A stretch of DNA of 64,000 nucleotides, taken from NCBI RefSeq assembly GCF_024323335.1, contig NC_066581.1, positions 445,185,816 to 445,249,815 of the forward strand, written 5' to 3'. A program made the translations under genes and the position numbers. Each line of letters begins with the position of its first letter. Within the stretch, counting starts at the first letter, position 1. This DNA is from Lathyrus oleraceus (lineage: Eukaryota; Streptophyta; Magnoliopsida; Fabales; Fabaceae). Below are positions 1 to 12,921 of this stretch, piece by piece. The notes beneath the pieces were generated by a model, which did not search any database, was not told the origin of the DNA, and was given only the letters and a program-made list of their open reading frames with translations.

Positions 1-767
1 TCAAGAGATTGCTGATCTGTTTCATATAGATGAAGCTGTTATTGGTGCTCATATGACTTCCAAAGGTGGAATTTAAGGTCTCCCATCTGATTTCCTCATT
101 GCTCAAGCTACTATGTTTGGGAAGGCCATGAGTGAGGACGCCTTTGAAGCCATATTTGTACTTCTCATCTATGGGCTAGTGTTATTCCCCAACATCAACA
201 ATTTTGTGGATGTGAACGCTATTAGGATTTTCTCTACTCTTAATCCCGTTCCTACTCTGTTGGGTGACACTTATTTCTCTTTGCATATGAGGAATGCAAA
301 GGGTGGTGGTACCATTGTGTGCTGTTTGCCTCTGTTGTACAAGTGGTTTATTTCGCACTTGCCACAGACGCTCGCCTTCAAGGAGAACAAAGTATGTCTA
401 CGGTGGTCTGCGAGACTTATGTCTCTCACTAATGATGATATCTTTTGGTAGAACCGTGTATATGATGGTGTGCAAATTATTGACTCTTGTGGTGAATTCT
501 CTAATGTGCCTCTTCTTGGAAGATGTGGTGGGATTAACTACAACCCTATTTTGGCACGCCTTCAGCTTGGGTTCCCCTTAAATGATAAACCTAATAACAT
601 TCTGTTAGAAGGTGTGTTACTTCAAGAGGGTAAAAATCCCTAAAACTTGAAGGGCAGGATGGTCCGCGCTTGGTGCAAGATTCATAGGAAGGGAAGGAAA
701 GAGCTTGGTCCGAAGAATTGTATTGCTTTGGAACCCTACACCTCGTGGGTGAGGACGATAGCTTATA
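1..767 (+). pseudogene. Ogre ORF1 remnant (element E), interrupted by element B
   Basis: This is a decayed piece of the extra 5' ORF found in Ogre elements, read in frame 2 on the + strand. It aligns residue by residue with the ORF1 of element B (27100-28551): for example FGKAMSEDAFEAIFVLLIYG and LPLLYKWFISHLPQT occur in both. In-frame stops lie at 74-76, 449-451 and 641-643. The reading ends at about 767, where the LTR of element B begins, just after the TSWVR segment that continues with RRASEYRMPYD in B. E is therefore an older Ogre of the B family into which B inserted in the opposite orientation. The start and the rest of E are outside the window. Function of the ORF1 protein is unknown. 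Confidence 0.85.
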
Positions 768-981
768 AGTAGCGGGGTATTCGTTACCTTTAGATTTATT
801 GACTAAATCAAAAGTAAATCATACAATTCGAGTTGCCATCGCACTTCTATTTATCCAAAGAAAAAGTTAGAAAGCGAACAAAAACCGAGAAGTTTTATCA
901 AATCAAAAACTAATAAAAATGTCAGAGATCTGGGTAAGGGGGTTGGTTATGCAATGGGAAGGTTTTAAGCACCCAAAACAT

Positions 982-997
982 CCTTAGTACTCTAAGG
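982..997 (-). promoter_or_regulatory. AGTA-loop hairpin in B 3' LTR
   Basis: On the sense strand CCTTAG, AGTA, CTAAGG form a 6-bp stem with a 4-nt loop. The same place in the LTRs of A and C has different stems round the same loop (CCTAGG/CCTAGG in A; CCGTCG/CGACGG and CCGTAG/CTACGG in C). It lies just upstream of the conserved GGTGC.TAA.ACC segment. Role unknown; an RNA element in R or U5 is inferred. Confidence 0.6.
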
Positions 998-1109
998 GAG
1001 CCCTTTTTACAAATGTTGTATGGTAGGTTGGTATTTGTGAAAATATTTGTGCAAACATGATTGGGGAGATGAGAAAAGAATATACAAGTTATTTACAATT
1101 TTGTGTTTG

Positions 1110-1167
1110 AATGGATAAACCCATTGCCTACGTACCATCTTAAAAAGGTAGGATCAAAACCTCGTAG
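1110..1167 (-). promoter_or_regulatory. Three-helix RNA module, B 3' LTR copy
   Basis: Sense-strand order is CTACG (P1 left, 1163-1167), GATCC, a TACC/GGTA hairpin (P2, 1133-1150), CGTAG (P1 right, 1128-1132), GGCA, then AATGG/CCATT hairpin (P3, 1110-1125) with a 6-nt loop. The layout matches modules in A and C whose stems differ in sequence. The matching copy in the other LTR of B is at about 63419-63477. Confidence 0.6.
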
Positions 1168-4100
1168 TTCGGGGTAAAAATCTCAAAAATGAATTGGTGA
1201 ATTGATTGGTCAAAAGCCTTAAGGTCTTTTTATTATCAAAGGGAGAAAACTCAACCTAAAACCATAAATCCACCATGTGAGGAGAGCTTCAACATACTAG
1301 TGAGGGATCCACCATATAATAAGTGTGGAAGACTTATAGTCTAATCACTAAGGATACAGGTGAGGATTACATCAACCTCTATGATAACTCAAACCTAATA
1401 GCTAATGTTTATGAAAAGCTTTGGCAAAAGTGGCCATTGGAACCACAAAAACAATTGAGTGAGTTGTATTTACAAATGAAAAGTATTCACGAAATAAAGT
1501 CAGAGTAAACTTAAGATTCAATTCAAAATAAGTGTTATGAAAAGAGTTTGAAAAATCAAAGTCATAGTGCATAGGTTTCTAATTTTGAAAGAAATGTTAA
1601 TGTTTGCACAAAAAGTTTGGTTTGGGTTAGAGTGGAGAGAAGAAGAGAAGGGCTAGATCCTAAACATGCAAAGATGAAGGAAGAGAAATAAAACCACTTA
1701 GAGTTCCCTTCTTGAGATCATAAAGATGATCCAAGTTGCTCCTTTCCTTTGGACTTAGCAAGCAATAAGCAATTAACTCAAGCAATCAAGCAAATATTCA
1801 ATCAAGCTCCTAGGAATCTTCCAATTGGCTTTGTCTCTCTTATCTTGGATGCTCATGACAATGGTTTTTTCTAAGTAGCTCAAGTTTGGGATCCCTATCA
1901 CAAGAACACACAAATCAAAAAGTTCCACAATGCAATAAAAAGAATGGACAAGAGTGAGTTTAGAATTAGGGTCCTTTCAATTCATCTTCAAGATTAAGCA
2001 TTCTAAAGGCATGAGGCCTAGTTGCTCTTCAACATATTTAGCACTCTAAAGGCAGGAGGCCTAGTTGCTCTTGAAACTCCATTTAGCATAGGTAAGGTCC
2101 TAAATTTAAGTCCTTTCTCCATTTGCATTGGATTCACACAAACAAAAACAAAACAAGCACAAGGCAATAGTATATACACAATAATGTGCTCAAGTGAGCA
2201 AAAGGCAAATTGCATAAGCATAAACATGAGCTCAAGTGAGCAAAGGGCAAAGACAAATGAATTAATAAGCAAGAAATTAAATTGCATTAAAGTAAATTGC
2301 AAGAATTAAATGCTTGAATTAAAAGTTAGTAATTAGTAGTTAGTGTTAGTGTGCCATAAGGAAATTTAGCACTATGTTAAGCAATCGTAAGTGGACTAAT
2401 ATAGTAGTCACACCTATCTGAGGCCGTTCAATAAAACTATAGGCAAATAAACAAAAGTTAGAGTCCATGACTAGTAAGCCAAGCTCCTACAACTTGCCAT
2501 GCCAAAAGAAAAGAAGAATGACCTTGTATGGATTTAGGTTTTTTGCTTGACCAAGAAGCAACATATCTCTAATACAAAGCAACTCACTTGATCTTTGATC
2601 AAGATGAATTTTATTTGGATCAAAGAAGGTTAAGCCCCTCATATGTCAAGGCTAACCACCAATCATTATCTCATTGGTCAAAAAGAAAAAAGAAGAAGAA
2701 GAAGATGGAAATGGAATGTACATAATTGAAATTCAAATGAAATAAGTAAAACACATTGATCAAACATGAATGGAATCAACATTGATTAATGGTAAACAGA
2801 AGTAAGATGAAGCTTAGAAGTCAAGAAACAATAAAAATATTTTTGGTATTTTTTTTGGAATTAAAATAATACTTGAATTAAAATAAACAAATGAAGGCCA
2901 AATTTCAAATCCAATTCAAATCAACTTAGAAAAGTCCAATTGGATCATCATGAGTCTAACATGGTCAAACAAGGTTTGACAAAAAATTTCATCATTTTTT
3001 GAAAACAGAAACTAATTTTAAACAATTAAAAATGAAGAGAAATAACATACTTGGACTAAAATCTCAAATAAATCTCAAATCAATTAAGAAATTGATGATA
3101 ATATTTTTCATAGATCCATCATCATCCAAAGATGTTAAGAAAATATTTTTGGCATTTTTAAATATTGAAAAGTATTTTAAATGAATTAAAAATGACTAGA
3201 AAAGAAATAATTCACAAAAAATATTAAATGGAATCACAAAAATAATTAAAAATTATTTTTAGAAACTAGAATTTAAGAGAATTTTTTTGCAATTGGTCCC
3301 ATATTTTTGTGATTCCAAATAAAGAAGTTATGAATTTTTAAAAATAATTGGAATAAAAGAAAATAAAATAAAAATTCAGAAAATAACAAAAATCCACATC
3401 GCTTGGATCTTGGTTCATTAATTAACGTGGCGTATCTGGTGGCTGAGAAGCACACGTGCATGGTGAGGCTTGGTCAACAGCGAAATATGAAGCATTTAAA
3501 ATAGTCAATCAAACCAAGAGCCAAGATTAGATCTGAAGCAAAGGATCCAAGGGCCAGGAACTCATCCATATGGGGACGGTGGTGGAAACCACCGTCTTCT
3601 CCGGCGAACCTCACTGTTTCCGGCCAGAGTTGCAGGTTTTCAAACCTCAACCATCATACACGATCCATACATCATTAGAAAGCTGGGGTGATGTACATCA
3701 CCCCTGTGACCTTAGTTTCCACTCAAGATCCCTATATAGAGAGAAATTTGAGATGGAAAAATGAGGTGCTCAATCTGAACTTGCTCAATTCACAAAATTA
3801 AAAGCACAAACCAATTGCCTCTCACTTGAGAACTTCAGAGGTACCAACCAAACCAAGTAATGCACTATATTAAGAGAGATTCGAATCAAAATAGTTTGAA
3901 TATAAACCTTTGAAGTGCAGCTTTCAATGGCATGTTTTGATCCAATTCTTCAATGCGGCTTGATCTTGAAGTAACAAGGATGCAAGGCTAAGGAAATATA
4001 AGTCAGAGATCAACCAATGAAGTTGAAATCTGAGCTTGAAAAATTGAGAAAAATCAGAATTCCTTTGAGTGAGGGTTAGGGATTCAAATATGCAGAGCTT

Positions 4101-6158
4101 CAGGCGCCTTTAGGTTGAAGTTTGAAGTGTGCAAGGCATTCTATTTATAGCCAAGGGTGATGCAATGCCATGAAGAATTCGTGTGCATGTGAAGTTGGGT
4201 CCTCCATGCATGGGCATGTACAGGCGCATGTGAGTCCCAAAATCCATTGTAAATGCAACTTGAAATGAATGTGAGATGGGTTGGACGTGCAGACATCAAT
4301 GTATTAGCTTGTGCACAAAGATTTAACATGGTTTCCATAAATGATCACAAAACTTCACCTCTTCGAAAATGCCATTTGCAAAATTGAAACATAGGCATGT
4401 GGGTAATGGTTGGAAAGGTCTTGACATAAGGAACAAATGTTATGTTGAACAAAAATCCATTTGGAGTTGGGAAAATATTGAAAACTGGCCATGAAGTTCA
4501 ATGTACAGAACATGTATATGGAAATTTTGCCAAAATGTACCAACTTGAATCCATTCTGTTTCATTGATGCAAGACTCCAATGACAAAACCTCCAACAACA
4601 AAGTTGTACATATTTTCAAGACAATCAATTTGGACTTAAATTTTGCATCATTTAGATTTTTGATGAGAAAGTTATGAGCACTTGAAGTTGGACTTTTTCA
4701 CATTTCGATGACTTTGGTCCAAAGTGACCTATAATATTTTGTATTATCACATATATTTATTTTCGGATTATGAATTTTTTTCCAACATAACAATTGAAGT
4801 AGACATATTAAAATTACCAATTCAGTTGGTCCCACCTCAAAATCATAAAAAATGAAGGAGTTAGGTCCTTGGGAAGTTGACCCCAAATTAGGGTTTTAGT
4901 CAAAATGACCTATAATGTTTTGAAATGAATGATGACCTTAAAAGTTTCAAATGAATTTTTGATGAACATTAAAGTTGTTCATATGGTTATTAAAAACATA
5001 TTTTATCTTGGGGTCATCTTAATTTGACAAACACATCAAAAGTTAGGTCTCAGTGGATTTTAAAATAGTTAGATGAATTGACTGATCAACTTCTCAAAGC
5101 CAAACTTCAAACCTTGATGGATTAATGATTGAGGAAACCCACATGGGATCAAATAGGCATAAAATTATGAATGAAAGAACTTCCCTTGATTGTATTTGAT
5201 CATAGGTTGAGGTTGCTTCATGAGCAAGGCACAATCAATGCACAGTTGAATTAGGGTTTCCTTGGGAAACAATCCTCAAGCCCTTTGGCTTATCTTGATC
5301 AAATTGACTAATTGAGATACTTGGGAGGCATATATGATGATTGAGAGAATTGGGAACCATTGTCATGCTTGCTTTCACTTTAATCTGGCCACTTCAATGG
5401 GCATAGGGGCCTCCTAGGAGCCTTGGATCACATGATTGCTCAAGCTTCAAAACAAAAAATGTTAGTGACATATTTTTGTGCTTCTGGTTAGTAAACAAAA
5501 TAAGAAAAGCAATAATGTACAATTCAAGCATGTTTGGTGGTCTCAAACCAACTCACACAAGTCCCAACCTTAGGGTAAGGAGCCAAGATGCTATGATCCT
5601 TGAGGCAAATGCAATATGCAATGATTTGATGCTATGAGGGATCTTAGGGTCAAAATTAGGGTCTTACAGATGCCCTAATTTAAGGTCATTCTAGCCGGAG
5701 ATATGAAGGTTAAAATCTTTGTCTCGACGAGGTAGAATGGGCTTAAATAATAACAAAGAGACGAATTTTGGTCCCTAAGAGACCTCATGATGCAAATGTA
5801 CGTACGCAAAAGTTAATACTCTGTGGGGATATATGTCCATAAAAGGGAAAAAGAAATCAAGAGAAACTGAAAATCCATATAAGTAATACACTCATAAATG
5901 GGAAAGAGACTCTAGGGGACTTTACTGGGGAATAAAGGGGATAAAAATGCATGAGCAGGTCACGACTTGAAACTTGCTGGGAGACACGAAGGGATTCCAT
6001 GAAAATAAATCAATTGAAAGACTCATGCTGACACAGAGATGCATGTATTAGGGAATATGCCAATACAACAAACTATCCACAAAGGATACTTCGGATAAAA
6101 ATCCGGACTCGGATGGGGATGTCCATAAAGGACTCAGTTGAGGAAGAAGCAAATGAGG

Positions 6159-7133
6159 TATTACCGGCTACTGGGTAATAAGCTCAAAGAGACATGTGAT
6201 TAAGACACCGGTACAAGGGTGAGAGAACAACATGCTCAGGGAGAAAGAATATCTAAGACCGGTATAAGGGTGGGAGATATCAATCATCTAAAACATCTGA
6301 GGAAGACCTTAAAAGGTAAAATTCAACTCAGGAAAATCTGACTCCACAGGGGACAAAAGTCATAATAGGGAGCAAAAAGGAAGGAACACCAGGGATATCG
6401 GTTACTGGGCATATAATAGGTGACCAACTAGTCGTGAATTGGGGAATATGTCTAAAACACTCATCATTCGAAAGGAGAGCTGGAAAAGCAAACTCGATTA
6501 CAAGATAGATATTCAATTCCATAAGGAAATACAAATCTTACTCAACTGGGGAAGAAAAAGACTTCGACTAAAGAGCGCGTGAGATATATTATCTATTACC
6601 GTCAGAACATAGATAACATACTCTCATGGAAGATTATCCATAACCGGTTACTAGGTTAATAAAGGATAAATCGACCGAAAAGAAAGGACATCGGGATACC
6701 GGCTACTAGGTATAAAATGATGACCAATCAAAGGGAGAGACAATCATTACCAAACAAGGGTAAATGAAAGATGATTCATTGGGGATAAATTGCTTGATTA
6801 GAGCAACTATCCAAGGGATATATCACCGGTTACTGGGAGATATACTCAACAAATGAAGGAATATCAATACCGAATATTGGATAAAGATAACCAACCAAGA
6901 GGGGATTACATCTACCGGTTACTGGGTAGAAAACCAAAGAAGAGAGTAACCGTCATCGGTTAGGATGAACAAAATCAAGGGTTAACTCTGCAAGGGGAAC
7001 AAAATAGGGTTTACAACTACCGGTTACTGGGTAAAAAACCACAGAAATAGGAATTACAACTACCGGTTACTAGGTAGAAGGCCACAACATCCGCTGGGGA
7101 GAGAATGAACAATTAACGATTACTGAGTAATTG
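6159..7133 (-). repeat. Array of mini-hairpins with GGYTACTR loop (B 3' UTR)
   Basis: At least nine irregularly spaced units, written on the + strand, have a near-constant 8-nt loop GGYTACTR and stems that differ but stay self-complementary: TATTACC/GGTAATA (6159-6180), TAACC/GGTTA (6641-6658), ATACC/GGTAT (6696-6713), TATATC.CC/GG.GATATA (6819-6844), TCTACC/GGTAGA (6911-6930), TACC/GGTA (7018-7033), CTACC/GGTAG (7060-7077) and CAATTA/TAATTG (7110-7133, loop core GATTACTG). Less perfect units lie near 6210, 6255 and 6395. Ogre 3' UTRs are known to be rich in repeats; the paired variation of the arms is what I see here. Confidence 0.75.
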
Positions 7134-8780
7134 GTCACCTGAACCACAGGGAATGGCAGGGGAAATAACAAGAAAGGAGTCAATCTAGGAACAAACTAGA
7201 GAGACGCAATGAAACAAAACTCAACCCAATAAGGATATAACTCAGGGGAGTAATTCCATCCCGATACTTATTCAAGGAGGAAACTGAAACAATAATCATC
7301 CACGAGGACATAACTCAGTGGGGAATATGGAAGAAAAGATAGACACTTTCTGCCTATGAGGCTGACTCTATATGGAGAGAACAGAAATAATCATCTGCTT
7401 GGGGAAATATGTATCACCAAACAGCAGGAGATAACAAACAAAGATATATGGCAAAGAATGCAACATGAATATCTGAATGTTATGATTATGCATGTATATG
7501 CATGGTTTATGTATGATTAATGCTGACAAACAGACATATCTAACACAAACAAGTCCAAGAATCAATGGACAGACATCCGATACAACATCTCAAAAAAGAA
7601 AGCCAAGCCTACAGGAGAAATCCAATCCGGTGGGGGCAATAAATACCAGGGAACCAATCACCACTGAGGATCAAGCAGGGGGCTTCCAGGGACAAAGACC
7701 ACTGCAAGGGGAACAAGCAAGATCACCGGGGATCAGAGACCGCTATTGGGAATAAGCAAAGGGTCACAAACACCGAAGCTAGGGATCTTCCAACAGTACG
7801 CGGAAACATGGATAAGATCAGTCAGAGAAGAAACTCTACTGGGAATCTTATCAGGGGGTGATGTGGAACTCTGTGGGGAACAACCACCAAATAGAAGCAC
7901 ATCAAACAACATTCACTTCTATCCATCGAGGGAAACATCTCTACTGCAGAGAAGGAGAACCAGTCACTCCATTGGGAAGGAATCAACACATCTTCCTCAA
8001 AGTTCCAAAGCCAATCTATGATCAAGTTAAGCCTTAGCTGGCGGAAGCTTAACACGGATAAGATTCCATTGTAGAAGAAACTCTACTAGGGAGCTTATCA
8101 GGGAAAGATACAGAACTCTGTGGGGAATAACCATCAAACAAAAGTTCCAATAACCATCACATTTCCTCATACTGCTGGAGAAACAATCTCTGCTGAGGAG
8201 AAAAGAAACACCGCTCCGTTGGGGATAGAAAATAAACATTTTCATCTCCCGCTCTGCTAGGAGGGAGAATTATCCGAGAAGGAGGAAGGAACAAATAATC
8301 AGGCTCCCATTAGGAAACTTTACTGAGGAAAAAAATTGCTGATGCTTGAACCGGGGATAACCTGTAGGCGATCAACTGGAGATAACCCACTGGTGACCAA
8401 ACTGGGGAAGTCTAATATGAACAACCCTGCTCAGGATGAATGGTAGGCAAACCTGCTGGAGATCAATGTATGTGAATCCGTTGGGATAAGCTACAAACCA
8501 ACTTGTGAAAATTCTCCTCATGCTAGGATTTCCTGCTCACTCTGCAGGAGATTTCCAATCTGAATCAGGGAAGACCAATTTCCTCGAAAAAATAGCATAT
8601 CAATTCATCAATCTATAGGGATTTTAGGTCAATCTACACAAGGGATGACAACCATATAATTGATAAAACACGGATGCTAGATCCAGACTCATTGGCGAGC
8701 TAAAAGATTGAGACCAAAATCCAGACTCTCTAGGGACTTTGGTAGTGTATTACCTTCTTCTGCACTCGCTGAGGAGACAA
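7090..8780 (-). repeat. Dispersed primer-site-complementary motifs (B 3' UTR)
   Basis: About fifteen degenerate copies of a motif close to ACTCTGCTGGGGA occur on the + strand, for example at 7092, 7310, 7867, 8079, 8113, 8190, 8213 and 8251. The primer site of B on the + strand is the reverse complement (CAGCAGAGT at 63058-63066). In the element's RNA the two can therefore pair. Spacing is irregular and the units are embedded in unrelated AG-rich text. Confidence 0.55.
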
Positions 8781-9289
8781 ACCTGAAAGATGACGAAGAG
8801 GATACAACATATGCTAGGAATATGAACAAATGTCTTACCCTTTTGGAAATCGTACTATCCTTGGGAGAGCACTGAAGATGTTCCAATTATCCTTTTCAGT
8901 CTTTTGGTGAATGTTCACTTTGTTTAAAAACAGTTTAAAAACTTTATTTGTTTAAAACAATGATATTTATCAATTAAAACATGCAAACATTTGTTGAGCA
9001 GAAACAAATAAGAGTGCAAAGAATTGGATAAAGACTCAAATTTATTTGATGGAATGGTAGTCTGCAAATGGCAAGACCCCATGGATCTTTACAAATTTGA
9101 AATTGGTGATATATATATATATATATTGGAAAAGGGCTACATTGAACATAATGACCATTTCTCCACCAACTCTGAATCCAATGTATTTGAAGCTTCAGTT
9201 GACGATGACTGAGCAAGAATCTTTGACAGAAGACGGTTGAAAAACAAAGTCTTGTCAGAATGCAGTTACTTGCCAAATCCCTAATTTTT

Positions 9290-9445
9290 GCCTAGATTGC
9301 CCCAGGGTGATGTACTCAATCTAGCGGGATATATATTCATTTCTTTTCATGTCTCTAACTTTTTCCTGGATCGCCATTTCGGGTTTTCAATCCACCGAGA
9401 CGCTCATTTTTGCCTAAGTCGCCCTTTCGGGTTTTCAACTTAGCG
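9290..9445 (-). repeat. Three large-loop hairpins with variable stems after B pol
   Basis: Read on the + strand, units follow the pattern TTGCC, stem, CGCC.TTTCGGGTTTTCA-type loop, stem, CCGGGA-like. Stems are CTAGAT/ATCTAG (9292-9324), TGGAT/ATCCA (9367-9394) and CTAAGT/ACTTAG (9414-9443). Four matching units with other stems follow pol in element A (44849-45039). Confidence 0.65.
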
Positions 9446-9462
9446 AGCTATTCTATTTTTAT

Positions 9463-12400
9463 TTAGGCGAAGTATTTCTTGACTGCATCTGAATTCACAG
9501 GACGAGTGAAATCCTCCCCATCCATAGTTGTAAGTATCAAAGCACCGACTGAAAAGGCTCTCTTAACAACATATGGACCTTCATAGTTTGGAGTCCACTT
9601 GCCCCTGGAATCGGGCGCGAAAGACAAAACTTTCTTGAGCACAAGGTCACCTTCTCGGAACACGTGAGGCTTGACCTTCTTATCAAAGGCTTTCTTCATC
9701 CTTTGCTGATATAACTGACCATGGCTCATGGCAGTTAATCTTTTCTCTTCTATTAAATTCAACTGGTCATAACGACTCTGAACCCATTCAGCCTCATTCA
9801 ACTTGGCTTCCATCAAGACTCGCATTGATGGGATCTCAACCTCCACGGGGAGCACATCCTCCATGCCATATACAAGAGAGAAAGGGGTTGCCCCTGTTGA
9901 AGTGCGGACGGATGTACGATAACCATGCAAAGTAAATGGTAACATCTCATGCCAATCTTTGTACGTAACAACCATCTTCTGGATAATCTTCTTGATGTTC
10001 TTGTTAGCAGCTTCAATAACCCCATTCATCTTGGGTCTATAAGGAGAAGAATTATGATGTGCAATCTTGAACTCACTACACATCTCTTTCATCATCTTGT
10101 TGTTCAAGTTGGATCCATTATCAGTAATGGTCTTATCTGACACACCATAACGACATATGAGTTAATTCTTGATAAACTTCACAACCACCTGCCTGGTCAC
10201 GTTTGCATATGATGCCGCTTTAACCCACTTGGTGAAGTAATCAATTGCTACGAGAATAAACCTGTGACCGTTGGACGCCTTTGGCTCTATCATGCCAATC
10301 ATGTCAATTTCCCACATAGAGAAAGGCCATGGTGATGAAATCACATTCAGAAGTGTCGGGGGGATATGAATCTTATTCGTATAAATCTGACACTTATGGC
10401 ATTTCTTCATATATTTGCAGCAGTCAGACTCCATTGTCAGCCAATAGTAGCCTGCTCTCAACATCTCCTTTGCCATGGCATGTCCATTGGAATGAGTACC
10501 AAATGAACTCTCATGGACTTCAGTCATTAACACGTATGCTTCGTGTCTATCCACGCATCTGAGCAGAACCATGTCAAAGTTCCTCTTATAAAGTACATCA
10601 CCATTGAGGTAGAAACTACCAGATAATCTTCTCAAAGTCTTCTTATCTTTAACAGATGCCCCAGGCGGGTAAATCTGACTCTGAAGAAAACACTTGATAT
10701 CATAATACCATGGCTTATCATCTTTCACTTCTTCGATTGCAAATACATGAGTTGGTCTATCCAAGCGCATCACAGTGATATTGGGGACTTCATTCCAAAA
10801 TTTCACCATAATGATAGAAGCAAGCGTAGCAAGTGCATCTGCCATCCGATTCTCATCTCGAGGAATATGATGGAAGTCAACCTTTATAAAGAATGTTCAA
10901 ATCCTCCTCGCGAAATCTATGTATGGGATGAGGCCAGGCTGATTCCTCTCCCTTTAACCCTTAATCTGATTAACAACAAGGGCCGAATCGCCATAAACAT
11001 CAAGATGCTTGATCCTAAGATCAATACACTCTTCCAAACACATAATACAGGCCTCATACTCTGTCATATTATTCGTGCATTCGAAAGTTAGCCTTGCTGT
11101 AAAAGGAAAATGTGTGCCCTGAGGAGTAATAATAACTGCCCCAATACCATTTTAATATTGATTTACAGCGCCATCAAACACCATGCTCCATCGAAAATCA
11201 GGCTCTGGCCCTTCATCGAGCGTAGGCTCATCACAATCTTTCATCTTCAAATACAGAATCTCCTCATCAGGGAAGTCATACTGAAATGACTGATAATCCT
11301 CAATTGGTTGATGTGCCAAGTGGTCAGCCAAGATACTACCTTTAATAACTTTCTGAGCTCGATACTCAATGTCATACTCAGATAACAACATTTGCCAACG
11401 GGCAATCCTCCCAGTTAGAGCAGGCTTCTCAAAGATATACTTGATTGGAATCATTTTGGATATCAACCAAGTCGTATGATTTAACATATACTGGCGTAAA
11501 CGCTTAGCAGCCCAAGCCAAAGCACAACATGTTTTCTCAAGCATTGAGTATCGGGACTCACAATCAGTGAACTTCTTACTCAGGTAGTATATATCATACT
11601 CTTTCTTTCCTGATTCATCTTGCTGACCCAATACATAACCCATAGAGTCTTATAGAACTGTCAGATACATAATCAAGGGTCTTCCTTCCACAGGAGGAGA
11701 TAGAATCGAAGGCTCGTACAGATACTCATTGATACTGTCAAAGGCCTTCTGGCAATCCTCGGTCCAATAATGACGTTGATCTTTCTGGAGGAGCTTGGAT
11801 ATTGGCGCACATGTGGCAGTCATGTGGGATATAAATCTGGAAATATAATTCAAGCGGCCAAGAAATCCTCGGACTTGCTTCTCAGTTTTGGACGTAGGCA
11901 TCTCTTGTATTGCTTTGACCTTGGCAGGATCAACTTCAATACCTCTTTCACTGACAATAAAGCCCAATAACTTGCCGGAACCGACTCCAAATGTACACTT
12001 GTTCGGATTCAGACGGAGTTTGTACTTCCTCAAACGCTGAAAAAGCTTCAACAAGTTCTCTACATGTTCAACTTCCGTTCTCGACTTCGCAATCATATCA
12101 TCAACATATACCTCGATCTCCTTGTGCATCATATCATGAAACAAGGTAGTCATAGCGCATTTATAGGTGGCTCCGGCGTTCTTCAAACCGAAGGGCATCA
12201 CTCGATAAAAGAATGTTCCCCAAGGTGTGATGAATGTTTTCTTCTCCATATCCTCGGGTGCCATTTTGATTTGATTATAACCGGAAAATCCGTCCATAAA
12301 CGAGAAGACATTGAATTTAGATATATTATCTACCAACATATCAATATGTGGTAGAGAATAATCATCTTTCGGACTAGCTTTATTCAAGTCTCTATAGTCT

Positions 12401-12921
12401 ACACACATTCGGACTTTTCCATCTTTCTTAGGCACGGGAACAATATTGGCCACCCATTGAGGATATGTAGAAGTCACCAGAAACCCCGCATCAATTTGCT
12501 TATGAACTTCTTCTTTGATCTTCACTGCCATATCAGGATGAGTTCTTCTGAGCGTCTGCTTCACAGGCATACACTCAGGCTTCAAAGGCAGGAAATGTTG
12601 CACGATATCAGTATCCAGACCGGGCATGTCTTCATACGACCAGGCAAAGACGTCGACATATTCTCGTAGCAACTCAATCAACCCCTTCTTGACTGACTCT
12701 TCCAGGAGTGCCCCAATCTTCACTTCGCGAACACAATCCTCAAACCCCAAGTTGACTGTTTCCAGATTCTCAAGATGCGGTTGAATGATCTTTTCTTTGT
12801 GCTCAAGTAGACGGGTAATCTCATCAGGAATCTCTTCAACATCATCTTCTTCTGCCTCAAATACAGGGAACTCAAAGTTGGGAGATGGTGTTGGATCATT
12901 ATGTTCAATGGGTTTGATCAA
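9463..12921 (-). pseudogene. Ogre B pol (RT, two RNase H domains, integrase), five stops
   Basis: The pol polyprotein makes and inserts element cDNA. One frame runs from 12921 to the terminal KKYFA stop at 9463 without frameshift, but has five internal stops at 11650-11652, 11152-11154, 10954-10956, 10897-10899 and 10162-10164. RT is recognisable from VPVPKKDGKVRMCVDYRDLN, MPFGLKNAGATY and the YVDD site. A Ty3-type RNase H (YYLSKKFTDC) is followed by a second RNase H starting at FDGAVN and including YGDSALV and RMADALATL, and then by an integrase with the CHKCQ zinc site, ITDNGSN and a GVIEAANK glutamate. It is colinear with the open pol of element A at 45049-48519. It must be inactive. Confidence 0.92.

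Larger units (their letters stand above)
768..5668 (-). repeat. 3' LTR of element B (4.9 kb)
   Basis: On the element's sense strand the LTR starts TGTAAGACCC at 5668 and ends at 768 with a mutated terminus (ACT in place of the ACA complementary to the TGTAGC at 63077). Bases 768 to about 1690 match 63077-64000. Inside are a conserved RNA module at 1110-1167, an AGTA-loop hairpin at 982-997, a partial direct repeat at about 1992-2080 (AAGGCA.GAGGCCTAGTTGCT twice), and two copies of the small palindrome GCTCAAGTGAGC near 2187 and 2230. No gene of its own is visible; short ORFs here are not credible. Confidence 0.9.
5669..9462 (-). other. 3' UTR of element B with hairpin and primer-site-like arrays
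   Basis: This is the non-coding stretch between the pol stop (9463) and the 3' LTR. On the sense strand it begins with three large-loop hairpins (9290-9445), passes an (AT)n tract at about 9109-9124, then a field of degenerate CTCTGCTGGGGA-like motifs (as written on the + strand, about 7090-8780), then hairpins with a GGYTACTR loop (6159-7133), and ends at the LTR in a short purine-rich AAATTAGGGCAT. The small ORFs here lack any family signature and are treated as noise. Confidence 0.75.

Noticed and set aside
7492..8055. Overlapping ORFs of 72-91 codons in the B 3' UTR
   Set aside because: They run through degenerate repeats, share no motif with any family and are not kept in A.
9105..9124. 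(AT)n tract as a promoter TATA region
   Set aside because: It lies in the 3' UTR of a defective element on the wrong side of pol; a simple microsatellite explains it.
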